Source: 2-02-FULL-55-14 sp964534125 (GTDB taxonomy: Bacteria > Bacteroidota > Ignavibacteria > UBA10030). Taken from it: a stretch of 64,000 nt of DNA. A program made the position numbers and the translations under genes. The notes below the pieces were generated by a model. That model had not been told where the DNA came from, did no database searches, and saw only the letters and a program-made list of their open reading frames with translations. Position 1 is the stretch's first letter, and each line of letters begins with the position of its first letter. Positions 50,135 through 58,208 of the stretch are shown in pieces. The DNA is taken from the NCBI GenBank assembly GCA_964534125.1, contig CAZHOJ010000010.1, positions 42,933-106,932 on the forward strand. The letters are read 5' to 3'.

Positions 50135-52015
50135 GTGAAGAATTACCTATCCAGGATCATCCTTGTGGTGGGAGCGGTCGCTCTCTCGCTGGTGTTCCTG
50201 TATCCTACGTACCAGGACTACTCGTACCGGCAAACGCTCGAAGGGCTTTCAGGCGCCGACAGCGTGACATACTTCGACGCGAACGAGGATGCGATCTTCG
50301 ATGCACGCCTGAAACGGGTCAAGCTTGGCCTCGACCTTCAGGGGGGTATGCGCGTCGTGCTCGAGGTCGATGTGCTGCAGCTCCTCGAGGACCTCGCCCG
50401 CAGCAAGGACGACAACTTCAGCGCCGTCCTGACCGAGCTCCGGACCGAAGCTCGCACGACCGAGATCGTGATCCTGCCCGCATTCGCAGAGAAATTCCAG
50501 CAGCGCGGTATCCGGCTCAGCAGATACTACGGATCCATCCGCGACGATGACGGCACCATCCTCTCGAACCTCGAGGATGAAACGGAAAAGGCAATCGACC
50601 GAGCGATCGAGGTCGTTCGAAACCGTGTCGACCAGTACAGAGTGTCGGAGCCCAACATCCAGAAGCAGGGAAGCCGCCGCATCATCGTCGAATTACCCGG
50701 CGTGAAGGATGAGAATGAGGTCCGCCAGCTCCTGCGGGGCACGGCAAAGTTGGAGTTCCGTCTCCTCCGCGACCCTGAGATCTCCTACCGCGTCATGCAA
50801 TCCATCAATTCGTACCTGAGCGGCAAGGACACTTCTGCTGTGACGTCCGGCAGACAGGAAGCGGCCACCGCAGAGGCGCCGCAGGCAGACGCACTCTCAG
50901 AACTGGTCGGCGGCGAGACCAGCGCAGCGCGGGATACGACTGAAGAAGCGCAGTTCCTGCGCGAGAATCCTTTCTTTGCGTACGTGCGGCCGGAGACCCA
51001 GTTCGGCACGGGCGAGGGGTACGTGCTCGACAAGGACCGCGACCGCGTGCAACGCCTGTTCGAGCGCGATGACATCAAGCGCATCATGCCGCCGGATTTT
51101 GAGTTCCTCTGGTCAGCAAAGACCATCAAGGATGCTGATGAGCGCGAATATTACGTTCTTTACCCGGTGAAGCGAACGCCGGAACTGACAGGCGGGGTCA
51201 TCACCGATGCCCGACAGAGCGTGAATCCCGAGGACAGCCGTCCCATCGTCAACATGGAGATGAACAGCGACGGGGCGCGGGAATGGGCCCGCATCACCGG
51301 TGCGAACATCGACAAGCGAATCGCCATCGCTCTCGACGGAGCGGTCTTCTCTGCCCCCGTCGTGCAGAACAAGATCCTCGGCGGCAGGTCCCAGATCACA
51401 GGACTCGATTCACCGAACGAAGCTCGTCTGCTGGAGATCGTGCTCCGTGCAGGAGCCCTTCCGGCACCTGTGACGATCATCGAGCAGCGGACCGTCGGAC
51501 CGTCCCTCGGTGAGGATTCTATCCGCGCCGGACTATCTGCGACCATGTATGCCTTTCTCTTCACGGTCCTCTTCATGGTCATCTATTACCGTACGTCCGG
51601 CTTCGTGGCGGATTTCGCCCTGCTATTCAACATTCTTTTCATTCTGGGAGTGATGGCGGGATTCCAGGCGACGCTGACCCTGCCGGGCATCGCCGGCATT
51701 GTTCTGACGATAGGCATGGCTGTCGATGCAAACGTACTGATCAACGAACGTATCCGTGAAGAACTGGAAGGCGGGAAGACACTGCGGTCGGCCATCGACG
51801 CGGGGTATTCAAAGGCCTTTTCCGCCATTCTCGATGCGAACGTCACCACGTTCCTGACCGGTATCATTCTCTACCAGTTCGGCTCGGGACCTGTGCAGGG
51901 ATTCGCCCTGACACTGATGATCGGTATCGTTGCATCGATGTTCAGCGCCATCATCATCACGCATCTCATCTTTAATCTTATGACCGACCGCGGGCTGAAG
52001 CCCGCCTTCGGTTGA
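50135..52015 (+). CDS. secD: Protein translocase subunit SecD
   Basis: This 626-residue subunit uses a GTG start at 50135, preceded by AGGAGA; the open frame from 49985 is rejected because it spans the leader hairpin. The first helix is 'SRIILVVGAVALSLVFLYP'. The P1 head domain contains 'LGLDLQGGMRVVLEV', a large P1 insertion and 'ITGLDSPNEARLLEIVLRAGALPAPV' (given in part). The final six-helix core begins 'GPSLGEDSIRAGLSATMYAFL' and includes 'GIVLTIGMAVDANVLINERIREEL' (given in part). With SecF it uses the proton or Na+ gradient to help pull preproteins across the membrane. The 5' region holds an attenuator-like terminator. Confidence 0.95.
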   Translation: MKNYLSRIILVVGAVALSLVFLYPTYQDYSYRQTLEGLSGADSVTYFDANEDAIFDARLKRVKLGLDLQGGMRVVLEVDVLQLLEDLARSKDDNFSAVLTELRTEARTTEIVILPAFAEKFQQRGIRLSRYYGSIRDDDGTILSNLEDETEKAIDRAIEVVRNRVDQYRVSEPNIQKQGSRRIIVELPGVKDENEVRQLLRGTAKLEFRLLRDPEISYRVMQSINSYLSGKDTSAVTSGRQEAATAEAPQADALSELVGGETSAARDTTEEAQFLRENPFFAYVRPETQFGTGEGYVLDKDRDRVQRLFERDDIKRIMPPDFEFLWSAKTIKDADEREYYVLYPVKRTPELTGGVITDARQSVNPEDSRPIVNMEMNSDGAREWARITGANIDKRIAIALDGAVFSAPVVQNKILGGRSQITGLDSPNEARLLEIVLRAGALPAPVTIIEQRTVGPSLGEDSIRAGLSATMYAFLFTVLFMVIYYRTSGFVADFALLFNILFILGVMAGFQATLTLPGIAGIVLTIGMAVDANVLINERIREELEGGKTLRSAIDAGYSKAFSAILDANVTTFLTGIILYQFGSGPVQGFALTLMIGIVASMFSAIIITHLIFNLMTDRGLKPAFG

Positions 52016-52051
52016 TCCCGGGTCCTGCGACCACGGAGCGAACGATTTCCT

Positions 52052-52972
52052 ATGCGTATCCTCAAGAAAACTGACATCAAGTTCCTTTCCATCAGGAACA
52101 TCACGTATTTCATTTCCAGCGCTGTCATCCTGGTCGGCTTGCTGACCCTTGCCTTCAGGGGATTATCCTTCGGTATCGACTTCCTCGGCGGGACCGAGGT
52201 GGTCGTCGAATTCCAGCGCCCCATGCCGATCGGGGAGATCCGGAGCGCGCTGGCGAACGAGAACCTCGAGAACAGCGAGATCAAGACATACGGTGCTGAG
52301 AACGATATCCTCATCCGTACGTCGGAACAAGCCGACCTCGCAGAGCTTGGCGACCGCATCACGGCAGCCATTCAGAAAGGGATGCCGGGCGAGCAGTTTG
52401 AGGTACTTCGTGGCGCCAAGATCACGCCGAAGATCGGCAAGGAGCTTCGTGAGGACGCCATCTCGGCCATTCTGTGGTCACTCGTCGCCATCCTCGGCTA
52501 CATCGCCATCCGGTTCAAGTTCGTCTACGGAGTGGGTGCTGTCCTGGCTCTCTTCCACGATGCACTTGTGACACTTGGGGTCATTGCGATCCTGAACGGC
52601 CTGATCCCCGGCCTGAACCTGGAGATCACCCAGGAGGTCATCGCGGCATTCCTGACGCTCATCGGTGTTTCGGTCAACGATACGGTCGTCGTCTTCGACC
52701 GAATCCGGGAGAACGAAAAGATCTATCGGAGCATGCCGCTCGAGGCCGTGCTGAACAAGAGCCTCAACGACACGCTCAGCCGGACGATCATCACATCAGG
52801 CACCATCTTCATCGTGCTCGTCGTGCTGCTCCTCCTCGGCGGAGAGGTCAACCGCGGCTTCGCATTCACGCTGACCATCGGTATCATCACCGGAACGTAT
52901 TCATCCATCTACATCGCAAGCGCCGTCGTGCTCGATTGGACCAACCGCTCCCTGGCACAGAAAAAGAAATAG
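52052..52972 (+). CDS. secF: Protein translocase subunit SecF
   Basis: The protein has 306 residues, normal for SecF. N-terminal helix, then the periplasmic P1 region with 'RGLSFGIDFLGGTEVVVEF', then 'GKELREDAISAILWSLVAILGYIAIRFKFVYGVGAV' (given in part) and the second half with 'ALFHDALVTLGVIAILN' and 'VSVNDTVVVFDRIRENE'. The VFDRIRE motif is the SecF signature. It lies 36 bases after secD and forms the SecDF complex with it. Confidence 0.95.
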   Translation: MRILKKTDIKFLSIRNITYFISSAVILVGLLTLAFRGLSFGIDFLGGTEVVVEFQRPMPIGEIRSALANENLENSEIKTYGAENDILIRTSEQADLAELGDRITAAIQKGMPGEQFEVLRGAKITPKIGKELREDAISAILWSLVAILGYIAIRFKFVYGVGAVLALFHDALVTLGVIAILNGLIPGLNLEITQEVIAAFLTLIGVSVNDTVVVFDRIRENEKIYRSMPLEAVLNKSLNDTLSRTIITSGTIFIVLVVLLLLGGEVNRGFAFTLTIGIITGTYSSIYIASAVVLDWTNRSLAQKKK

Positions 52973-52998
52973 TCGACCATCGGAAGGACGCTCAGACG

Positions 52999-53337
52999 AT
53001 GAAGTTCACGACGAAGGAATCAAAAGGGGTCACCATCATCGAGCTCTCGGGCAACGTCCTGGGGGGGCCCGACGCCAGTTCGCTCAACGACCAGCTGCGC
53101 ACGCTCCTCGGGAAGAAGAAGACGAAGGTTGTTGTCGACCTCTCTGGGGTGCAATTCATCAACTCGTCCGGCCTCGGCATGCTCATCGGCGGACTGACGA
53201 CAATGAAGCACGGCGGTGGGGACATGAAGCTCGCGCGGGCGTCCGAGAAGATCAAACATCTCCTCGATATGACAAAGCTCTCCGGCGTCTTCGACGTCCA
53301 CGAATCCGTCCCCTCGGCCGTCGACGCCTATTCCTGA
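52999..53337 (+). CDS. STAS-domain anti-anti-sigma factor
   Basis: The ATG at 52999 follows GGAAGG and gives 112 residues of a single STAS domain: 'VTIIELSGNVLGGPDASSLND', 'KVVVDLSGVQFINSSGLGMLI' and 'HGGGDMKLARASEKIKHLLDMTKL' (given in part). The Ser in 'INSSGLG' is the usual phosphorylation site. The open frame to 52474 is the shadow of secF. Such proteins work with an RsbW-type kinase and a PP2C phosphatase in partner switching. The PP2C gene at 8769-10472 could supply the phosphatase. No kinase is seen nearby. Confidence 0.9.
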   Translation: MKFTTKESKGVTIIELSGNVLGGPDASSLNDQLRTLLGKKKTKVVVDLSGVQFINSSGLGMLIGGLTTMKHGGGDMKLARASEKIKHLLDMTKLSGVFDVHESVPSAVDAYS

Positions 53338-53351
53338 CCGCGGAGGCGCGG

Positions 53352-54008
53352 ATGGCCACATCCAAACGCCCTCTCTTCATCGCTGTCGCCGGGAATATCG
53401 GTGCAGGGAAGTCGTCCCTCACACGGCTCCTGGCCGAGCACTTCACGCTCAAACCCTACTTCGAATCGGTCGACGATAATCCGTACCTCCCCGACTTCTA
53501 CGGGGACATGCCCCGCTGGTCATTCCACCTGCAGATCTATTTCCTCGCCAACAGGTTCAAGAGTCATAAACTGATCGTCGAGTCGGGTACGTCTGTCATC
53601 CAGGATAGGTCCATTTACGAGGACGCCGAGATCTTCGCACGGAACCTGTTTGAGATGGGACGCATGACACCCCGGGATTACGAGACGTACGTCTCCCTGT
53701 TCCGCGTTATGCAGGAATACCTGAAACCTCCTGACCTTATGGTCTACCTGAAGGCATCGGTCGACACGCTGGTCCAGCAGATAGCAAAGCGCGGAAGGGA
53801 TTTCGAGCAGAACATCGAGAGGGCATATCTCGAGAAGCTGAACGGTCACTACGACGACTGGATAAGCAGGTACACCATCGGGCCCGTTCTGACCATCCCG
53901 ATGGACGATGTCGACTTCGTGGGAAATCCTGCAGACCTGCAGGACATGATTGAGCGCGTCAGGAATGCCCTGCCGCAGTTCGAGCTGTTCGGCCGCCCGG
54001 AGAACTGA
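53352..54008 (+). CDS. Deoxynucleoside kinase
   Basis: The 218-residue protein belongs to the dCK/dGK (dNK) family. The P-loop is 'VAGNIGAGKSSL'. 'FESVDDNPYLPDFYGDM' and 'FLANRF' form the substrate pocket, the ERS/DRS motif is 'VIQDRSIYEDAEIFA', and the lid has 'RGRDFEQNIERAYLEKL' (given in part). It phosphorylates purine or pyrimidine deoxynucleosides for salvage; which base it prefers is not evident. GGAGG precedes the ATG. It follows STAS on the same strand and ends one base before the convergent ctpA gene. Confidence 0.92.
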   Translation: MATSKRPLFIAVAGNIGAGKSSLTRLLAEHFTLKPYFESVDDNPYLPDFYGDMPRWSFHLQIYFLANRFKSHKLIVESGTSVIQDRSIYEDAEIFARNLFEMGRMTPRDYETYVSLFRVMQEYLKPPDLMVYLKASVDTLVQQIAKRGRDFEQNIERAYLEKLNGHYDDWISRYTIGPVLTIPMDDVDFVGNPADLQDMIERVRNALPQFELFGRPEN

Positions 54009-55667
54009 TCACCGGGTCAGCACGGCAGTATAGGCCGCCCGGTCAGCAAGGATATCCGCTGCAGCCGCAACCTGACGGTCCTTCTCCAGCGAGGCCTCGA
54101 TGCCTGCCTGCTCGCCATGGACGCGGCCGACGACCTCCTCGCGTATCGCCTGACGTACCTCCGCCGCATACCTGTCCAGCGTCCGCCCCTTCTCTGCCCG
54201 TATCTTCTCCCTGAGCTCTGTCACGCAGGTAAGGAATGCCTCCGAATACCTGTTCTCTACAGCTCGAGCTTCGACATGCTTCAGCTCCTGCTCCGTCCCT
54301 TCATCGAAGTCGAAGGCCGACGTGAGGAGGAACCTGCGGAATTCCCCGACGGTGCTGTCCGTCACGACGTAGTCCTGGGTCAGCTTCTTCGCTGCGGCAA
54401 GGTGGTTGGCGAATTTGAAGAACATCGCTTTCCGAAAGAGCGCTTCCAGGAACGGACCCGGTTTTGACCGCTCGACAGTAGTGTCGGGCGTGATCCCTCC
54501 CGCCTCAAGTACGACCCGCCCTCCGGTCGTGCGGAACTCCTTGCGCAGGCTGTCCGGCACGGAGCTTGCATCCCCGTTCTTCTTCCTGTGCGTATAGTCG
54601 AGCTCCTGGATGCACCTCCCGGAAGGAGTGTAGTACCGGGCCGTGGTGATCTTCATCGACGCGGTCTCGGTAAGCCTCGTGACCGTCTGTACCAATCCTT
54701 TGCCGAATGTCCTCGACCCGACAATGATTCCGCGATCGAGGTCCTGTACCGCTCCTGCAACGATCTCGCTAGCGCTGGCGCTGTTCCCGTTCACAAGGAC
54801 CGCAAGGGGAACGTCCGGAAGAAGAGGACGCTCGACCGAGTAGTACGACCGTTCCGACTCAGGCACCCTTCCCCTCGTCGACACGACGAGAGAGCTCTCC
54901 GGAACGAACAGCGAGACCATCTCGACAGCGATATCTAATAGGCCGCCGGGATTGTCCCTCAGGTCGAGCAGCACACCCTTGATCTCCGATGTTCCGTTCA
55001 GGTCGATCAACCGCGCACGAAGATCGCTCGACGCCGTGCGGGAGAATCGTTCGATCCGGATGTATGCGATACCGGGCCGGACGAAACCGGCGTACGGAAT
55101 GTTCCGGACCGGAATGTCCTCCCGGACGAGCACATAATCCAGCGTGGTTTCCACTCCCTCGCGGGCGATCGAAAACCGGACCTCGGACCCTGGCATCCCG
55201 CGGACCAGACGCCTGATCTCTTCGAATGACAGTCCCTGGATCGGCGTTCCGTCGACGCCCATGATCCTGTCCCCCACCTGCAGCCCCTGACGTGACGCTG
55301 AATACCCTTCCAGAAGGTTCAGGATGACGATATCGCCATCCCGCAGCCCGATGCTGACACCGACGCCTCCGTACCGTCCAGTCGTCACGAGATCGATCTC
55401 GTCCGTTTCGTCCTCATCCATGAAGACGGTGTACGGATCGACACCTTCGAGCATGCCATCGATCCCGGCACGCATCAGCTGTTCCGGGGCTATCTCGTCG
55501 ACGTGATGGAGGGTGATTTCCTTGTAGACCTTGCTGAACAGCTCGATGCTGCGATGGATACGAAGGTACAGATCGCTGTCAACAGCGCCGAGGAACAGCA
55601 CTCCCGTTGCGAGCACCATGACAAGAATGCCTGCACGGCGCACTGTTCTTCCGGGATTCCTACCCAT
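54009..55667 (-). CDS. ctpA: S41-family C-terminal processing peptidase
   Basis: The protein has 552 residues, a signal anchor (about 12-30) and a PDZ domain (about 90-170, 'GRYGGVGVSIGLRDG', 'GDRIMGVDGTPIQ'). The S41 domain follows with 'GVLLDLRDNPGGLLD', the catalytic Ser in 'LVNGNSASASEIVAGAVQD' and the Lys in 'GSRTFGKGLVQT'. Residues 380-552 are a helical C-terminal extension typical of Bacteroidota CtpA. It cuts proteins at their C-termini in the periplasm. The start overlaps tmk by eight bases, with GGAAGG in the tmk end as ribosome-binding site. Confidence 0.93.
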   Translation of the reverse strand: MGRNPGRTVRRAGILVMVLATGVLFLGAVDSDLYLRIHRSIELFSKVYKEITLHHVDEIAPEQLMRAGIDGMLEGVDPYTVFMDEDETDEIDLVTTGRYGGVGVSIGLRDGDIVILNLLEGYSASRQGLQVGDRIMGVDGTPIQGLSFEEIRRLVRGMPGSEVRFSIAREGVETTLDYVLVREDIPVRNIPYAGFVRPGIAYIRIERFSRTASSDLRARLIDLNGTSEIKGVLLDLRDNPGGLLDIAVEMVSLFVPESSLVVSTRGRVPESERSYYSVERPLLPDVPLAVLVNGNSASASEIVAGAVQDLDRGIIVGSRTFGKGLVQTVTRLTETASMKITTARYYTPSGRCIQELDYTHRKKNGDASSVPDSLRKEFRTTGGRVVLEAGGITPDTTVERSKPGPFLEALFRKAMFFKFANHLAAAKKLTQDYVVTDSTVGEFRRFLLTSAFDFDEGTEQELKHVEARAVENRYSEAFLTCVTELREKIRAEKGRTLDRYAAEVRQAIREEVVGRVHGEQAGIEASLEKDRQVAAAADILADRAAYTAVLTR

Positions 55668-56289
55668 GTTTCATTCCTTCCAATAATGCACACACCTGCC
55701 GGATATCCTGCGCGATCGCCACGACGGGCCTCGTTCCGTCCAGGACATGGAACCGCTTCTCGACGGCCGAAAGGTCCAGATACGCCTGCCGGACGCGTGC
55801 ATGGAAGTCCCGGGCCTGAGCTTCCATCCTGTCCTTCGATGCACCTGCCGCGACCATGCGCTCCGACAGCACCTCAAGCGGTACGTCCAGAAAGAACGTC
55901 GCGTCTGGACAGAGGCCGCCCGTTGCAGCATTGTTGACCGCGCGTATCATCTCTGCGTCAAGGCCGCGACCCCCGCCCTGGTAGGCCGTCGTCGAGTCAT
56001 AGAACCGGTCGCAGATGATCGAGGTGCCGCTTCGGAGTGCCGGCCGGATCACGGTCTCCACCAGCTGGGACCTGCTCGCTGAGAAGAGAAAGAGCTCCGC
56101 CGCGTCGGAGAGGTCAGCGTTGGATGGGTCGAGGAGGATATTCCGGATCGTCTCCCCGACAGGGGTTCCGCCCGGTTCGCGCAGCACGGACACCGCGCGC
56201 CCCTGGGACCGAAGATGCTGTTCCAGCAACGCGACCTGCGTCGATTTGCCGGAACCATCCAGTCCTTCGAATGTGATGAAGAGACTCAT
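55660..56289 (-). CDS. tmk: Thymidylate kinase
   Basis: This 209-residue enzyme phosphorylates dTMP to dTDP. Motifs are the P-loop 'FEGLDGSGKSTQVALL', the 'REPGGTPVGE' segment, 'CDRFYDSTTAYQGGGRGLD' and 'ATFFLDVPLEVLSERM'. Length and motifs match the bacterial family. The stop overlaps the start of ctpA by eight bases. It faces the ECF sigma gene across a 192-base region that contains a T-rich stretch but no clear terminator. Confidence 0.95.
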   Translation of the reverse strand: MSLFITFEGLDGSGKSTQVALLEQHLRSQGRAVSVLREPGGTPVGETIRNILLDPSNADLSDAAELFLFSASRSQLVETVIRPALRSGTSIICDRFYDSTTAYQGGGRGLDAEMIRAVNNAATGGLCPDATFFLDVPLEVLSERMVAAGASKDRMEAQARDFHARVRQAYLDLSAVEKRFHVLDGTRPVVAIAQDIRQVCALLEGMKHG

Positions 56290-56481
56290 TGCAGGTTTCC
56301 GGAGGCAAGGTACTCAAATGGCTGTGGCGAAGCAAAGTGCGTTCATTGCGGCTCGGGCCTTTTTTTTATACGTTATGTGCTTCAAGCAGAGAGTACATCC
56401 CCCTCATGCGTTCCATTATACTTCGAACGAAGACGCCACGCTCCACTCCGACCTCCCCCCTTCTCCGGAGACACGACTGAC

Positions 56482-57144
56482 ATGCCCGTGAAGAGATCCC
56501 GGGCGGAACAGCCGAAGAAGCGTCCTGCTCCTTCGCCGGCCCAGATCAAGACCGAACGCCGGCAGGAATCCCGCACAGAGGACACGCAGCTCATCCAACT
56601 GGCCCTGGCTGGCGAGGAACAAGCGTTCGGGAAGCTCCGGCAGAAGTACCAGAACGCGATCTACAATCTCATCGCCCGTATGATCCGTGACCGCCAGGAG
56701 GTGGAGGACCTGACCCAGGAGGCCTTCATCAAGGCGTTCACATCGCTTGAGACCTTCAACGATGAGTATGCGTTCTCGACGTGGCTCTACAAGATCGCGA
56801 CCAACAACTGTATCGACCACATCCGACGGAAGAAGCTCCAGACCTTCTCGATCGACAAGCCACTCGCCTCAAAGGACGGCGAATATTCCTTCGAACTCCC
56901 TGACACATCGTTCGAACCGGACCGGGATCTCATCGACGAACAGCGCACGGCGTTGCTGAAAAAGGCCATCGAATCCCTCCCGCCGAAGTATCGTCGCGTC
57001 ATCGAGCTCCGCCATGTTGAGGAACGTGAGTACCAGGACATCGCCAAGATCCTCGACCTCCCCCTCGGGACCGTCAAAGCCCATATCTTCCGGGCCCGGG
57101 AGCTGCTCTACAAGTACCTCCGCGATAAGATGCGCAATTACTGA
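56482..57144 (+). CDS. ECF-type RNA polymerase sigma factor
   Basis: The ATG at 56482 gives 220 residues. A basic, Pro-rich tail of about 35 residues precedes region 2 ('LARMIRDRQEVEDLTQEAFIKAF', in part, and 'FSTWLYKIATNNCIDHIRR'). Region 4 follows ('LPPKYRRVIELRHVEEREYQDIAKIL' in part, and 'LGTVKAHIFRARELLYKYLR'). The build is that of RpoE-like ECF factors. No anti-sigma gene follows directly; the next gene encodes an exported protein, which may be its target or its regulator. The longer open frame from 56215 runs through the tmk promoter and is rejected. Confidence 0.92.
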   Translation: MPVKRSRAEQPKKRPAPSPAQIKTERRQESRTEDTQLIQLALAGEEQAFGKLRQKYQNAIYNLIARMIRDRQEVEDLTQEAFIKAFTSLETFNDEYAFSTWLYKIATNNCIDHIRRKKLQTFSIDKPLASKDGEYSFELPDTSFEPDRDLIDEQRTALLKKAIESLPPKYRRVIELRHVEEREYQDIAKILDLPLGTVKAHIFRARELLYKYLRDKMRNY

Positions 57145-57211
57145 GGTTTTTACCGTTTTTCCCGCGCAACACCGGCGACTGACCTGCCGTATATGCATGG
57201 GAGAGAGTAGA

Positions 57212-58069
57212 ATGACCATGCGCACCACAGACACGATTCTCATGCTGGCGCTGCTGACCCCGGCGCTTCTTCCTGCCCAGCGGGCTGTCAGAGAATTTCC
57301 CATGACCTCCGAGCGAGAGATGGTTGTCATCGTCGACATCTCGTTCGGCACGCTTATCCTGGAGCGCGGCCCGAGAGGAATGGCGGCCGTCGTCGAGTAC
57401 GATGACGAAAAGGACGCCCATGACCAGATCGCAGTCTCCTACGACGTCGACGACGGGCGGGCAAAGCTCCGCGTGCGGTCCAAGGAACGAAGCGATGTGT
57501 TCAAGGACAAGAACGAACACGACTTCGAGAAGCGGCGTGTGCGGATCCAGTGCACAGAGGATGTGCCCATCATGTTCGAGCTGGAGCTCGGAGCCGGAAG
57601 AGGAGAGCTCGACCTGACCGGCCTGCAGGTCCAAGAGTTCCGCATCTCGACAGGTGCCAGCAAAGTTCGGATGTGGACGAACCAGCCGAATCCCATCTCA
57701 GCTGACGTCGTCGAGATCGAATCGGGCGTGAGCAAGTTCAACGCCGAAGGATTAAGCAATCTGAACTTCAGACGGCTGAAATTCGACGGGGGCGTCGGTT
57801 CGTACTCGCTCGACTTCAGCGGACGGCTGCTGCGGGACTGTGAGGTGGACATCGATGTTGGATTGGGTGCGATCGTGGTCGACCTTCCCCTCGACGTGGA
57901 TGCACGGTTGAACTACGAGGACAACTGGTTCTCACAGTTCAACCTCATCGGTGACTTCCATGAGCGAACTGACGGGGTCTTCGAGACTGCGGACTTCGGA
58001 AAGGGCAGGCACAGCATTACGGTGACGATCGATTCCGGACTAGGAAGCGTAAAGGTGAGACGGAGGTAG
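57212..58069 (+). CDS. Exported DUF4097/toast_rack-like beta-rich protein
   Basis: The ATG at 57212 follows GGGAGAGAG and gives 285 residues with a signal peptide (MTMRTTDTILMLALLTPALL). The mature part is rich in short beta strands with repeating phrases such as 'FELELGAGRGELDLTGLQVQEFRISTGASKV' (given in part), 'VVEIESGVSKFNAEGL', 'FDGGVGSYSLDFSG', 'IDVGLGAIVVDLP' and 'IDSGLGSVKV'. Such G-A-G-x-L-x-L steps form a beta-helix-like domain seen in the N-terminal part of toast_rack and in DUF4097 proteins. The LiaF-like gene at 29855 has a related C-terminal pattern. Function is unknown. Confidence 0.65.
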   Translation: MTMRTTDTILMLALLTPALLPAQRAVREFPMTSEREMVVIVDISFGTLILERGPRGMAAVVEYDDEKDAHDQIAVSYDVDDGRAKLRVRSKERSDVFKDKNEHDFEKRRVRIQCTEDVPIMFELELGAGRGELDLTGLQVQEFRISTGASKVRMWTNQPNPISADVVEIESGVSKFNAEGLSNLNFRRLKFDGGVGSYSLDFSGRLLRDCEVDIDVGLGAIVVDLPLDVDARLNYEDNWFSQFNLIGDFHERTDGVFETADFGKGRHSITVTIDSGLGSVKVRRR

Positions 58070-58110
58070 ATGGAGTTCAGCAAAGAGCATGGGGCATGGC
58101 GTAAAGCGCC

Positions 58111-58147
58111 GAAAGGCTGGGGATCATTCCTCCAGCCTTTCTTTTTT
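58111..58147 (+). terminator. Rho-independent terminator
   Basis: GAAAGGCTGG (58111-58120) pairs perfectly with CCAGCCTTTC (58132-58141) over an 11-base loop and is followed by six T residues. It would end the transcript of the exported beta-rich protein. Confidence 0.85.
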
Positions 58148-58208
58148 ACGGGACGTTTGAGATCCCGCCCTTCGTTCTATGCTCTCTGCCCTTTGCTGAC
58201 GTACGTCC

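Noticed and set aside
50044..50550. Leader frame starting GTG at 50044, considered as a secD leader peptide
   Set aside because: It does not stop near the hairpin but runs on into secD in another frame, so it is not a short regulatory peptide.
56335..56375. T-rich stretch after tmk start considered as a terminator
   Set aside because: A T8 run is present, but no stable GC-rich stem directly precedes it on the plus strand.
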